From contig JBDRUT010000001.1 in the NCBI GenBank assembly GCA_039801465.1, forward strand, positions 62,001-126,000: a DNA stretch of 64,000 nt. The letters run 5' to 3'. Numbering within the stretch: the first letter of the stretch is position 1; each line of letters starts with the position of its first letter. This stretch comes from JAOABV01 sp039801465. Lineage in GTDB: Bacteria; Hydrothermota; Tepidihabitantia; Tepidihabitantales; CAIPLT01. Below the pieces are notes generated by a model that was given only the letters and a program-made list of their open reading frames with translations, made no database searches and had not been told where the DNA came from. The position numbers and the translations under genes were made by a program. This document shows, one piece after another, positions 34,827 to 47,098 of this stretch.

Positions 34827-36197
34827 CTACTCCATCCACTCAATTTCAGGAATTTGCAAAGCATCTTTGGAAACATTCGTAACAATCACCAACAAGTAAT
34901 TATTGGGATATAGATATTTCTTTGCCAAATCGTTAATATCGTTGAGGGTAATCTTTTGAATATAACTATTAAATTTATCCGGATAATCCAGCCCTCTTTT
35001 GTATAACTCAAGATTCATTAGCAGGTCTATTTTTTCACTGGTTGCGTCATAATTAAAGGGAAAATTTCCAATATAGAAGGTTTTGGCATCATTCAGTTCT
35101 TTCTGGTTTGCTCCTTTATCATACATCTTCTTAAATTCACGAAGAATAATATTAATTGCTTTATTGGGGTCAGAAGTTTGGGTAGTGATTGCAAATAGTC
35201 CGCCATAAAGTCTGCGGTCAAAAAATGAGCGGATATCATATGCTAAACCTTCTTCTTCTCTGATTGCCCGACCTAACCGAGAAGTCAAAGGTGAACCGCC
35301 TAAGATAAAATTCATTACTCTTATTCGTAATGAGAGAGGTGAATAATCGTCATCACTTGCAGTTTCGCTAATACCAGGGAAACCTAAAAAGATATAAGAT
35401 TGATTTAGCTCAGGTTGATGTATCATATACCCTTTTGGTCGTTCGCGATATGGACCTGATAAAAACTCCGGAATCCGGATATCCGGTTTACCTTTTCGCA
35501 TATTAGTAAACTTGTCTTCAATTTTTTGTAGAAGTTCGTTCTTGTCAAAATCACCTGCGACTACTAAGAATCCGTTATCTATCGTATAGAATTGATTGTA
35601 AAAATCGACAATATCTCTAATTGTCAATTTTGCGACACTCTGAGTATCACCGGACACAGGATGGGTATAAGGATGATTTTGAAATAACAATTCCGAAAAT
35701 TTTTTCCAGCCCTGATTATAGGGATAATCATTACTCTGTTTAATATCACCAATAATCTGCTGTTTAACCCGCTCAAGTTCTTTAACGGAAAACTCCGGGT
35801 TAGTCAAAATATCCGTAAGAACATCTAACACCAAATCAAAATCTTTTTTCAGACATCGGAGATGAAGGCAACTATAATCATAAGATGTCCAATCGGATAA
35901 TACTGCACCAACAAATTCCAGTTCTGCACTCAATTTTAATGCTGAGCGCTTTTTGGTTCCGCGGGTAAGCATCTTATTAGTTAAGTTTGCTAATCCTTCT
36001 TTGCCAACCGGGTCATAAGCACTACCAGATTTATTTACCCAGCGCATCTCAATCATGGGCAATCGACTGGTAGGATAAGTTAAAACAACTAATCCACAAT
36101 TAAGGCTATCCCGTGAAATTGGTAAAGCATCTATTTCACAAGTCAAAAAACAGATTGCAATAAAAAGATATGGAATTATTAGTTTTAGTCTTTTCAT
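34827..36197 (-). CDS. M16 peptidase-like protein, non-catalytic partner
   Basis: 456 residues with a signal peptide (LIIPYLFIAICFLTCEIDA) and the M16 (insulinase/pitrilysin) fold. The zinc motif HxxEH is absent; the equivalent region reads GLANLTNKMLTRGTKKRS. The C-terminal M16 domain and R/Y substrate motifs (NFILGGSPLTSRLGRAIREEEGLAY) are well preserved. Paired M16 genes commonly encode an active and an inactive subunit of one protease, as here with the gene 2 nt upstream. Probably periplasmic or surface-located. Confidence 0.85.
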   Translation of the reverse strand: MKRLKLIIPYLFIAICFLTCEIDALPISRDSLNCGLVVLTYPTSRLPMIEMRWVNKSGSAYDPVGKEGLANLTNKMLTRGTKKRSALKLSAELEFVGAVLSDWTSYDYSCLHLRCLKKDFDLVLDVLTDILTNPEFSVKELERVKQQIIGDIKQSNDYPYNQGWKKFSELLFQNHPYTHPVSGDTQSVAKLTIRDIVDFYNQFYTIDNGFLVVAGDFDKNELLQKIEDKFTNMRKGKPDIRIPEFLSGPYRERPKGYMIHQPELNQSYIFLGFPGISETASDDDYSPLSLRIRVMNFILGGSPLTSRLGRAIREEEGLAYDIRSFFDRRLYGGLFAITTQTSDPNKAINIILREFKKMYDKGANQKELNDAKTFYIGNFPFNYDATSEKIDLLMNLELYKRGLDYPDKFNSYIQKITLNDINDLAKKYLYPNNYLLVIVTNVSKDALQIPEIEWME

Positions 36198-36199
36198 TT

Positions 36200-37528
36200 T
36201 TATTTCTCCTCAGGAAGCAATGTGACTACAGTTCGATTTTTGGGTATAAAATATTTTTCAATTACTTGGCGAATATCTGCTTTGGTTACCGCTTCAATTC
36301 GTTTGGGATATTCTATCATATCAGCTAAATTGCCTGTGGTTATTGCTTGTCGACCAATACGCATGCCCATTCCTCGACTTCGGTCTTGGGCATAAACTTC
36401 ACTGGCAATCACATTATTTTTTACTCGCGCCATTTCTTCGTCTGTAATTGAGTCTTTGTCCGTTGATTTTAATTTCATTAATTCTTCATAGATTATTTTT
36501 TCAACGGAATCGACTAAAGAAACATTTGTCGGCATTGCATAGAAATTAAAAGTGCCGGCATCGCGTTCTAAGTCATTCCAAGCAAATACTCTTAAAGCGT
36601 ATTGCTTCTCATAGACAAGTCTTCTATATAAACGCGAATTTTTACCACTGGATAATAGTCCTTCTAATACTTCTAATGCGTAATAATCGGGTGAAGAGAC
36701 ATCGCAGGTATGATAACCGATTAGGATTGCGGGAATCGAAATTTTTCGATAGATAACCTTTCGTTTTTCTCCGAGTTGTTCAGGTTCATAAAATACCGGA
36801 TGTTGAACTGGTTTAGATTTAATTCTGCCAAAATATTTTTCAACCCTTTTTAGTGCCTCATTCGGTTCAACTGCACCGGCTAAAACACAGACCGCATTAG
36901 ATGGTTGATAATAAGTCTGATAGTGGTTAATCAAATCTTTTAGTTCAATCCTTTTAATATCTTCCATCCAGCCGATAACCGGATTTCGGTAGGGGTGGAG
37001 TTTATAGATAAGCGCATCAAATTCTTCCCAGAGCAAATCATACGGTTCATTTTCACCTAATCGTCGTTCTTCCATTACTACGGCTTTTTCTGATTGGAAT
37101 TTACTTTCTGAGATAGCCAGATTTGTCATCCGTTCCGCACCGAATTTAAGAGCAGTATCATAATAATCTTTTGCCAAATCAACCCAATAACAGACATAGA
37201 GATTGGAAGTAAACGCATTATCTTCGCCACCTAAAGCATCAATAATTGCTGATATTTCTCGCGGTTTATAATTTTTCGTTCCGTCCATATGCTCTAAAAG
37301 ATGCGAGACCCCTGATTTATATGGCGGGTCATAAATTGCTCCGACATTAAACCACAATTGGGTAGATACGGTTGGCGTTGAACTATCAACATAAATAATC
37401 ACCCGCAGTCCGTTTTTAAGGTATGTCTCATAAATCGGATATTCGGGAAATGGTTGATTAAGTTTTGGTAATGCGTAAAGCGGAACCAATAACAATAAAC
37501 TTATAATCGTTATATTAATTATCTTCAT
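36200..37528 (-). CDS. M16 family zinc metallopeptidase, catalytic
   Basis: 442 residues with signal peptide (MKIINITIISLLLLVPLYA). The inverted zinc motif HLLEH is present in GVSHLLEHMDGT, with a downstream glutamate in the family position. Its partner follows after only 2 nt, so the two are co-translated and probably form a heterodimer that degrades peptides outside the cytoplasm. Full length. Confidence 0.88.
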   Translation of the reverse strand: MKIINITIISLLLLVPLYALPKLNQPFPEYPIYETYLKNGLRVIIYVDSSTPTVSTQLWFNVGAIYDPPYKSGVSHLLEHMDGTKNYKPREISAIIDALGGEDNAFTSNLYVCYWVDLAKDYYDTALKFGAERMTNLAISESKFQSEKAVVMEERRLGENEPYDLLWEEFDALIYKLHPYRNPVIGWMEDIKRIELKDLINHYQTYYQPSNAVCVLAGAVEPNEALKRVEKYFGRIKSKPVQHPVFYEPEQLGEKRKVIYRKISIPAILIGYHTCDVSSPDYYALEVLEGLLSSGKNSRLYRRLVYEKQYALRVFAWNDLERDAGTFNFYAMPTNVSLVDSVEKIIYEELMKLKSTDKDSITDEEMARVKNNVIASEVYAQDRSRGMGMRIGRQAITTGNLADMIEYPKRIEAVTKADIRQVIEKYFIPKNRTVVTLLPEEK

Positions 37529-37641
37529 AATGCCTTCTTTCTAAAGAAAAATTTTACTATGAAAAGCAAAACAGGTCAATGGCTACTTGTTAATATCTAA
37601 AAAGTTGTCTTCATTGATTACAACGATTAACATAACGATTA

Positions 37642-37661
37642 CATCGATTGAGAAATCGATG
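37642..37661. promoter_or_regulatory. Inverted repeat in the M16/smpB divergent region
   Basis: CATCGATT and AATCGATG flank GAGA. Just upstream AACGATTA occurs twice (near 37622 and 37634). It is between divergent genes and 46 nt before the smpB -35, so it could be an operator. Confidence 0.35.
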
Positions 37662-37706
37662 GTATTATCACAGGTATCGCTAAAATGTCTGTCTAATCAT
37701 TTTTCC

Positions 37707-37734
37707 TTGACGAACCAATATCATCATTTATAAT
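37707..37734 (+). promoter_or_regulatory. smpB operon promoter
   Basis: TTGACG (37707-37712), 16 nt, TATAAT (37729-37734), giving a start near 37741, 40 nt before smpB. Confidence 0.7.
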
Positions 37735-37780
37735 TTAACTTAGTGTTTATTAAATTTTTTGGAAGTTATTATATATAAAA

Positions 37781-38233
37781 ATGAAAATAGTTGCCACTAA
37801 TCGAAAGGCGTTTCATAATTATACGATTTTTGAGAAGTATGAAGCCGGAATTCAACTTTATGGCACTGAAGTAAAATCTGCGCGGACTGGCGGTGTTTCT
37901 CTTGATGGTGGATATGCTGCAATTGAAAATGGTGAAGTATATCTTTACGATATAAACATTGCGCCGTATAAACAAGGCAATGTTTTCAACCGTGACCCAA
38001 AACGCAAACGAAAACTACTCTTACATAAAGACGAGATAAAAAGATTATATGGTAAAGTTGCCGAACGCGGTTTTACTCTCATTCCTTTAAAATTCTACTT
38101 TAATGACCGCGGACTTGCTAAAATTGAGTTGGCTTTATGTAAAGGTAAAAAGATGCATGACATTAGAGAAAAATTAAAAGAACGGGCAATAGAGAGAGCA
38201 GAACGTATTGAACAAAAAGCCCGCAGAAGATAG
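37781..38233 (+). CDS. smpB: SsrA-binding protein SmpB
   Basis: A 150-residue partner of tmRNA in rescue of stalled ribosomes. It has the SmpB beta-barrel motifs TNRKAFHNYTIFEKYEAGI, GTEVKSARTGGVSL and RDPKRKRKLLLHKDEI and the basic C-terminal tail that enters the mRNA channel. It is the first gene of a plus-strand cluster with amidase, murI and rph, each a few bases apart. No tmRNA gene is recognised in this window. Confidence 0.95.
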   Translation: MKIVATNRKAFHNYTIFEKYEAGIQLYGTEVKSARTGGVSLDGGYAAIENGEVYLYDINIAPYKQGNVFNRDPKRKRKLLLHKDEIKRLYGKVAERGFTLIPLKFYFNDRGLAKIELALCKGKKMHDIREKLKERAIERAERIEQKARRR

Positions 38234-38241
38234 AAGAGAAT

Positions 38242-39303
38242 ATGTCTATAAAAACACGATTTATTCTTGGATTATTATTTTTAATCTGTTCTGTGACTTT
38301 TGCTGAATATTGTATCGAATCTATTAGCATTTCCCAGATAAAAGATACGATTTTAATGGCTTTAGAAGTTGACTCATCAGTAAATTGTTCTTGGCAATGT
38401 ATCTCAAAAACAAGTTTAAGATTAACTGTTAATGCTCAAACTAAGACTAAGACGATTTCTCCGCGTGGTTTTATTAAACAGATAAAGATTACACCAAAGA
38501 CAAACATTGCAGAATTCGAATTTACATTTGATAAACCCTATGATTATAAAAAAATTTCGTCATTTGCTGGCATCTCTATTAAGTTTTTCCCTAAAACTAT
38601 CCCCACAATTAAAACAATTATCTTAGACCCAGGCCATGGCGGAATCGACCCGGGTGCAATTGGCAGAAAGGGCTTACAAGAAAAGAATGTTAATTTGAGT
38701 ATCGCTAAATTATTAAAAAAGAAATTAGAAAATTATGGGCTGAAAGTCTTGATGACTCGGTCTGATGACCGGTTTGTTGCTCTTTCAGAGCGTACCCGAT
38801 TTGCAAATGAAAAGAAAGGCGACTTATTTATCTCAATTCATTGCAACGCATCAGTCCGAAATCGTCAAGCATGTGGTTTTGAGACTTATTTTCTATCCGA
38901 AGCCAAAACTGATTGGGAACGGGCTGTAGCAGCAAAAGAGAATCAAGCACTAAAATTTGAAATGTCTGATGCTGACCCACTACTTGCTGATGACATTGGC
39001 GCCATCCTCTCAGATTTGGCTCAAAATGAGTATCTCAAAGAATCCTATCAACTGGCACTGGAAATTCAAACAGCAGCAGTCTCAATATTAAAAAATGTTG
39101 ACCGTGGTGTAAAACAAGCCGGATTCTATGTTTTACGTGGATGTTTTATGCCCGCAGTCTTAGTTGAGTGTGGTTTTTTATCTAATAGAGTCGAAGAAAA
39201 AAAACTACAATCCGAAAAATATCGGGAGACGATTGCTCAAACTATTTTGGTTGGCATCAAAAACTTTATCAAGAACTATGAAGAACAAAATGCATTACGC
39301 TAA
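38242..39303 (+). CDS. N-acetylmuramoyl-L-alanine amidase
   Basis: A 353-residue exported Amidase_3 enzyme that cuts the lactoyl-peptide amide of peptidoglycan. Signal peptide at 1-21. The N-terminal AMIN-like beta region is followed by the catalytic domain with LDPGHGGIDPGA, the zinc Glu in LQEKNVNL, SIHCN and the late Glu in VLVECGFLSN. It sits 8 nt after smpB and 30 nt before murI, fitting a cell-wall module. Confidence 0.9.
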   Translation: MSIKTRFILGLLFLICSVTFAEYCIESISISQIKDTILMALEVDSSVNCSWQCISKTSLRLTVNAQTKTKTISPRGFIKQIKITPKTNIAEFEFTFDKPYDYKKISSFAGISIKFFPKTIPTIKTIILDPGHGGIDPGAIGRKGLQEKNVNLSIAKLLKKKLENYGLKVLMTRSDDRFVALSERTRFANEKKGDLFISIHCNASVRNRQACGFETYFLSEAKTDWERAVAAKENQALKFEMSDADPLLADDIGAILSDLAQNEYLKESYQLALEIQTAAVSILKNVDRGVKQAGFYVLRGCFMPAVLVECGFLSNRVEEKKLQSEKYRETIAQTILVGIKNFIKNYEEQNALR

Positions 39304-39345
39304 TCACCTTGATATTAGTTTTCTTATGTACAAGTGCTAAAAGAT

Positions 39346-40161
39346 ATGACAGTAAAATCTGCTCATAGACCAATTGGTGTTTTTGATTCAGGCATTGGTG
39401 GTTTGACAGTTGTCAAAGCCCTCAGAAAAATTCTACCTTATGAAGAGATTGTCTATTTTGGTGATACGGCACGGGTTCCTTATGGTTCAAAATCACCTGA
39501 AACTATTACTCAGTTTGCTTTACAAGACGCTAAATTCTTACTTAACCGCAATGTCAAAATGGTTATTGTTGCTTGTCATTCAGCGTCATCGGTTGCATTA
39601 GATGAATTGAAAAGACATTTTAATCTTCCAATTATTGGTGTGATTGAACCGGGTGCTAAAGCCGCGGTCAAAGCAACCCGGAATAAACGAATTGGTGTCA
39701 TTGGCACTCAAGCTACAATCCTTTCTGGTGCTTATGAGCGGGCAATTAGGAGATTGTGTCAAGATGTCGAAGTCATTGCTAAACCGACACCTCTATTCGT
39801 CGCTTTAGTTGAGGAAGGATGGTATGATAATAAAATTGCGCTTGAAGTGGCAAAACTTTATCTGTCTCCTTTAATCAAAGAGCAGATTGATACTTTATTA
39901 CTTGGATGTACACATTATCCTTTATTAAAAAGAGCAATTCAAAAAGTATTTCCGAATAAAATAAGAATAGTTGATGCTGGCTTAGAAACTGCCTACGAAG
40001 CCAAAGAACAATTAGAAAATCTTGGATTAAAAAACCGTCACCGCAAGAGGCCTGCAATCAGATTTTATCTCTCTGATTTAACACCAAATTTTTCTGAAAT
40101 TGGACGAAGATTTCTTGGCACAAGTTTAGAAGATGTGATGCGGGCTTCTTTACCCGAATAA
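39346..40161 (+). CDS. murI: Glutamate racemase
   Basis: Makes D-glutamate for peptidoglycan. Chosen start ATG 39346; GTG 39334 is a four-codon longer alternative. Both catalytic cysteines are present, in VACHSASS (C77 from the ATG) and LLGCTHYPLL (C188), along with GVFDSGIGGLTV at the N-terminus. Length of 271 residues is normal. It lies between the amidase and rph. Confidence 0.93.
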   Translation: MTVKSAHRPIGVFDSGIGGLTVVKALRKILPYEEIVYFGDTARVPYGSKSPETITQFALQDAKFLLNRNVKMVIVACHSASSVALDELKRHFNLPIIGVIEPGAKAAVKATRNKRIGVIGTQATILSGAYERAIRRLCQDVEVIAKPTPLFVALVEEGWYDNKIALEVAKLYLSPLIKEQIDTLLLGCTHYPLLKRAIQKVFPNKIRIVDAGLETAYEAKEQLENLGLKNRHRKRPAIRFYLSDLTPNFSEIGRRFLGTSLEDVMRASLPE

Positions 40162-40174
40162 TTTAATGTAAACA

Positions 40175-40915
40175 ATGGAGAGAAAAGTCTTAAGAACCGA
40201 CGGCAGAAAATGGAACCAGTCGCGTAAAATTGATTTAGTTATCGGTTATCTCAAATATGCTGAAGGTTCTTGTTTAGCCACTGCGGGAAACACTAAAATC
40301 TTAGTTTCCGCAACTTATGAACAACGCGTTCCGCCATTTCTTTTGGGAACCGGTAAAGGTTGGATTACTGCGGAATATAGTTTACTTCCTCGGAGTACTG
40401 TGCAAAGAACAATGCGCGAATCGGTTATGGGCCGACTTCAAGGTCGAACTCAAGAAATCAGTCGATTTATTGGTCGTTCTTTACGCTCAATCTTTGACCT
40501 TACTCTTTTAGGTGAAGCCCAAATTATTATTGACTGTGATGTAATTCAGGCTGATGGCGGTACCAGAACTTTAGCAGTAAACGGTGGCTTTTGTGCTTTA
40601 GCCCAATGCGTTAATTATTTATTAGATAAAAAAATTATCAAGAAAAACCCAATTTTAGAAAATGTCTCAGCAATTAGTGTCGGAATTGTCAACGGTAAAA
40701 TTTTGCTTGATTTAAACTATCAAGAAGATAGTTCCGCTGATGCGGATATGAACTTAGTGATGACAGAAACCGGCCGCATTGTTGAAATTCAAAGCACCGC
40801 AGAAAAAAGATCTTTCAGCCATCAAGAATTCCAAAAGATGTTTACCGTTGCCGAAAAAGAGATTAAAAAGATTATAAAATTACAAAAAGAATGTCTGCGC
40901 AAGGCTATTAAATAG
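40175..40915 (+). CDS. rph: Ribonuclease PH
   Basis: A phosphorolytic 3'-5' exonuclease trimming tRNA 3' ends; 246 residues. Visible family motifs are RTDGRKWNQSR, GWITAEYSLLPRST, the phosphate site GRTQEISRFIGRSLR, DCDVIQADGGTRT and the C-terminal DADMNLVMTETGRIVEIQ. It lies 13 nt after murI, so it is in the same transcript. Confidence 0.95.
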   Translation: MERKVLRTDGRKWNQSRKIDLVIGYLKYAEGSCLATAGNTKILVSATYEQRVPPFLLGTGKGWITAEYSLLPRSTVQRTMRESVMGRLQGRTQEISRFIGRSLRSIFDLTLLGEAQIIIDCDVIQADGGTRTLAVNGGFCALAQCVNYLLDKKIIKKNPILENVSAISVGIVNGKILLDLNYQEDSSADADMNLVMTETGRIVEIQSTAEKRSFSHQEFQKMFTVAEKEIKKIIKLQKECLRKAIK

Positions 40916-41020
40916 AAGATGCAGCAAATTTTACTTATCGCGCGTAAATTATCTGTAATTAGTTAAGAGTTAAATCTTCTAAATAAAAAATATTTGGGTG
41001 CTTAAGATACATCTTAAATT

Positions 41021-41989
41021 ATGAAAAGAGAATTTTACCGGATTGTGTCGGAAAAGATGTGGGGAAAGCGACTTGACCACTATCTGTTATTATCTGGTAT
41101 TGGTGTTTCGCGCAATCGGGCTTGTAAATTAATTGAAGCCGGCGCAGTATTAGTTAACGGAAAAATTACCAAACCCAGTTATCGCGTAAAACCCGGTGAT
41201 GAAATTAGCGCCCACTTTGAAATTGAAGAGGAATTAAAAATCACTCCTGAACCAATGCCATTAGATATTGTTTATGAAGACAATGACATTATTGTTGTTA
41301 ACAAACCTGCCGGTATTATAGTTCATCCGGCTCGTGGTCATAACCAAGGAACCTTAGTTCAAGGACTTTTATACCATTGTCGTCATTTACCACAACATCC
41401 GGATTCAAAGATTCGACCTGGTGTGATTCATCGTTTAGATAAAGACACAACTGGACTATTAGTATTTGCCAAAACCGATTTTGCTTTATCTTATCTTGGT
41501 CAAGCAATCGAAGCCCGAAAAATTACTCGGGAATATTTAGCAATTGCTTGGGGTGATTTTCCTCAAACTCAGGGAACAATATCAGCACCGATTGGCCGAC
41601 ATAGTCTTGATAGAAAAAAGATGGCAGTAACACCATTTTCAGCAAAAAATGCTGTAACTCAATTTGAAGTGATTGAGCGTTTTAGAATTGCTACTTATCT
41701 TCGGTTGAAACTTTTAACCGGTCGCACCCATCAAATTCGAGTCCATCTTTATCACTACGGACATCCGGTTGTCGGCGATTCAGATTATGGAGGTCGAAGC
41801 CCAAGTCTTATCCGTTCGCAATCCGAAGCGCCATTGTTTAAGAAAATACTTTCGATTATTCATCGTCAAGCATTACATGCGACAAAATTAGGGTTTGTTC
41901 ATCCGCGAACTAACAAGTATCTTGAGTTTACTGCACCGCTTCCGCAAGATATGTCAAATCTATTAAATTTTCTCAGAGCAAATTTTTAA
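41021..41989 (+). CDS. RluD-family rRNA pseudouridine synthase
   Basis: A 322-residue enzyme with an N-terminal S4 RNA-binding domain (about 16-75, GVSRNRACKLIEAGAVLVNG) and a RluA/RluD catalytic domain with the Asp140 motif GVIHRLDKDTTGLLV. It also shows NKPAGIIVHP and RTHQIRVHL. It probably isomerises uridines in 23S rRNA; exact sites cannot be told. It follows rph by about 100 nt. Confidence 0.9.
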   Translation: MKREFYRIVSEKMWGKRLDHYLLLSGIGVSRNRACKLIEAGAVLVNGKITKPSYRVKPGDEISAHFEIEEELKITPEPMPLDIVYEDNDIIVVNKPAGIIVHPARGHNQGTLVQGLLYHCRHLPQHPDSKIRPGVIHRLDKDTTGLLVFAKTDFALSYLGQAIEARKITREYLAIAWGDFPQTQGTISAPIGRHSLDRKKMAVTPFSAKNAVTQFEVIERFRIATYLRLKLLTGRTHQIRVHLYHYGHPVVGDSDYGGRSPSLIRSQSEAPLFKKILSIIHRQALHATKLGFVHPRTNKYLEFTAPLPQDMSNLLNFLRANF

Positions 41990-42027
41990 CCCAACACAAT
42001 CTCATAAATTATCAAATCTAAAATAAA

Positions 42028-42049
42028 AAGGGGGCATTTCTGCCCCCTT
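42028..42049 (-). terminator. Intrinsic terminator, mainly for the pilin-like gene
   Basis: AAGGGGGCA and TGCCCCCTT form a 9-bp stem with a TTTC loop between convergent genes. On the minus strand the stem is followed by TTTTATTT; on the plus strand by only ATAAAT, so it works best for the minus strand. Confidence 0.8.
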
Positions 42050-42065
42050 ATAAATATTTGAGATA

Positions 42066-42722
42066 TTAGTTGTGAAGAATATAGAAAACCATCACGTCTG
42101 GGTCAGCCGGATCTAAGTCAAACATTGCATAATGCTCATCGGCAGAATAGACTCTACCCCAACCAGCAATTCCGTATTCTTTTACACCGGTATCAGAATC
42201 GGCTTCAGGCCATGTACCAACTACAATTGTTCCTTGAGTATTTTCGCCATCGCCAGGAAGAACCCACTCTTCATATGGACAACCGTCTGGGTCATCAGTT
42301 CTAACTCGGGCGTTTTGACCTGATTCCTCGAAGATTGCATCACCCCAATCCGGTGGGTTGGTATTAGAATAGAATAAGTCTTCGTCAATGGTATAAATTG
42401 TAGTTGCATATGGATTAATTGGCATACGACCGGCAGTTGGGTCAGGTTGTGCTAATGCATCACCACCAGGGAAATAGCAGATAAGACCTCTGTCTGCTGG
42501 GTCATCAGATGCAAACAGGTCGCCGTTAGGGAAGATGCCCATATGGTCAGTAGCAAATGCTTCCATTGCTAATTGGAAGACATGCATATTATTCTTCACA
42601 CTTGCTCTTCGTGCTCTTTCTTGCATTAAGACAAAGTTCGGTAACATCAATGCGAGTAGGATACCGATGATGAGAATCACAACTAATAATTCAATTAAGG
42701 TGAATCCTTTTTCGTTACGCAT
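42066..42722 (-). CDS. Type IV pilin / pseudopilin-like protein
   Basis: 218 residues with a class III signal: MRNEKG then FTLIELLVVILIIGILLALMLPN, cleaved after Gly6 and N-methylated, with Glu at +5. The helix is followed by a globular part (NMHVFQLAMEAFATDHMGIFP) as in major pseudopilins of type II secretion or type IV pili. A perfect AGGAGGTGA precedes the ATG. No pilus or secretion genes are nearby. Bounded by a terminator at 42028-42049. Confidence 0.85.
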   Translation of the reverse strand: MRNEKGFTLIELLVVILIIGILLALMLPNFVLMQERARRASVKNNMHVFQLAMEAFATDHMGIFPNGDLFASDDPADRGLICYFPGGDALAQPDPTAGRMPINPYATTIYTIDEDLFYSNTNPPDWGDAIFEESGQNARVRTDDPDGCPYEEWVLPGDGENTQGTIVVGTWPEADSDTGVKEYGIAGWGRVYSADEHYAMFDLDPADPDVMVFYILHN

Positions 42723-42900
42723 GGTTATTCACCTCCTCTCTTGTTAGAATAAAAACATTTTTTTTCATTTCTCCTGACACGAATGTTGGTATTTGCTCTA
42801 CCAATCATTTGATTTATTTTAACAGAAAAATCAATGTTTGTCAAGTAAATTTTTTTCTTTTTAGTTTTTGAATATAAAATCTTGGTAAAAAATCTGTATA

Positions 42901-43018
42901 ACCCGGTGACGACCTACTCTCCCGTGTCGTTACCAACACAGTACCATTGGCCCTGGAGGGCTTAACGACTCTGTTCGGAATGGGAAGAGGTGTTTCCCCT
43001 CCGGTATTGCCACCGGGA
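42901..43018 (-). rRNA. rrf: 5S ribosomal RNA
   Basis: About 118 nt. The ends pair (CCCGGTGGC with GTCACCGGG) and the conserved CCCATTCCGAACAGAG loop and GGGAGAGTAGGTCG segment are present. It lies downstream of 23S, separated from it by the four-helix-bundle gene. Confidence 0.93.
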
Positions 43019-43050
43019 ACTTTTAGACTCTTGACTCTAGACACTAGGCT

Positions 43051-43414
43051 TTAGACTTTTGTTTCTAATGCTTTTATCAAACCTTGTAGCATTTTTGCTA
43101 CTTGATTTTCTAAATTACTCAACTCTTCATATTCATTTTTTGATATGTAATCTAAATCCTTAGACAAAAAAAAGATAGTATTCAAGCTCACTTGCTGAAC
43201 CAAGTGCATTAAATAAAAATTGGATATATTCTCTTTTACTTCTGCGTGCTGAACCTTCAGCAATACTAGCAGGAATCGAAACACATGCTCTGCGCATCTG
43301 TGATATCATTCCAAATAATTCATCTTTAGGAAATTTCTTTGTTGCCACATATATCTTTTTTGTAAGAGTGTGAGATATATCAAAAACTTTTAACTTGTGG
43401 TAATTTCTACTCAT
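43051..43414 (-). pseudogene. Four-helix-bundle protein (23S IVS family) inside the rRNA unit, frameshifted
   Basis: The first ORF (43414-43160, 84 residues) begins MSRNYHKLKVFDISHTLTKK and has RRACVSIPASIAEGSARRSK, the hallmark of the four-helix-bundle family (TIGR02436-type) known from intervening sequences in 23S rRNA genes. The frame breaks at a run of eight T (43173-43166). Shifting by one base restores the expected C-terminus, SKDLDYISKNEYEELSNLEN, to 43051, for about 120 residues. It is in the rRNA orientation between 23S and 5S. It may be a pseudogene, a sequencing slip, or expressed by slippage on the homopolymer. Function of the family is unknown. Confidence 0.75.
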
Positions 43415-43477
43415 AATGAGTTGTCTCCGTTACTAATCTCTAGAGCCAAGAGCCTGGTGACTATTAAAAATGGCAGG

Positions 43478-46488
<3,011 letters not shown>

Positions 46489-46515
46489 ATTGCCTGCCAT
46501 TTCAATTTTCCCAGT

Positions 46516-46527
46516 TGTCAAAGAACA
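46516..46527 (-). promoter_or_regulatory. boxA antitermination element before 23S
   Basis: TGTTCTTTGACA on the minus strand, matching the rRNA boxA consensus, 28 nt upstream of the 23S 5' end. A second boxA-like AGTTCTTTGAT is at about 46826-46836, just after the predicted transcription start. Confidence 0.7.
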
Positions 46528-46532
46528 ATTAC

Positions 46533-46549
46533 GGTGTGTAAAACACACC
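46533..46549 (-). promoter_or_regulatory. Leader hairpin next to boxA
   Basis: GGTGTGT and ACACACC pair around AAA. It sits six nt upstream of the boxA at 46516-46527 in the rRNA leader. Another, larger hairpin lies at 46780-46811 (CAGTTGT..GAAAC with GTTTC..ACAACTG). Confidence 0.45.
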
Positions 46550-46850
46550 TTTTATATTATCTGATAAAAATCTTTTATTTCAGTGTTTAAATTATTATAT
46601 ATCTTTTTGCAATGTTTGTCAAGTAAAATTTTAATTTTAATTTAAAACTAAATTCTCACAGAATATATTTACGACTAATCGCCCGAAATTTTTTTTGAAT
46701 GCGCTTTGTATTTTTACTCCTTCCAAACCTATTTTTGAATTTTATTTAGGTGCTCATCTATGTTTTTCTTAGTTCCCAGCAGTTGTTAGAAACTTTCTCG
46801 TTTCACAACTGGCATTAAGGGATTATCAAAGAACTAATTTATTGTATAAT

Positions 46851-46878
46851 ATTATATTCATAATTTAATTTCTGTCAA
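46851..46878 (-). promoter_or_regulatory. Strong promoter of the 23S-5S unit
   Basis: On the minus strand TTGACA (46878-46873), 16-nt spacer, TATAAT (46856-46851). The start would be near 46844, giving a leader of about 355 nt to mature 23S. Confidence 0.85.
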
Positions 46879-47098
46879 CAAAAATTTTCAATATTCTGTT
46901 TTCTTTTCCTGCAGTTTCTCAGTCGAATTTTTCTGAACGCTAATTAAATAGACCATATCAAAGCAATCTGTTTAATTATATATTAAATTATTGTTTTTTC
47001 TAAAAGTTTTGTTGGTCGCTTTTTGAGTCTTGTTTGCCTTAAAGTTTTTTAGGTCAACAAATAATTTTGGCGCTTTATGTTATCGTTTTTTTACAGCA

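Larger units (their letters stand above)
46489..47098. other. rRNA leader and upstream spacer, no 16S
   Basis: 610 bp that would normally hold 16S and tRNAs. It contains instead the 23S leader: promoter at 46851-46878, two boxA elements and two hairpins. Between the promoter and the Kelch gene nothing else is seen. Confidence 0.7.
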
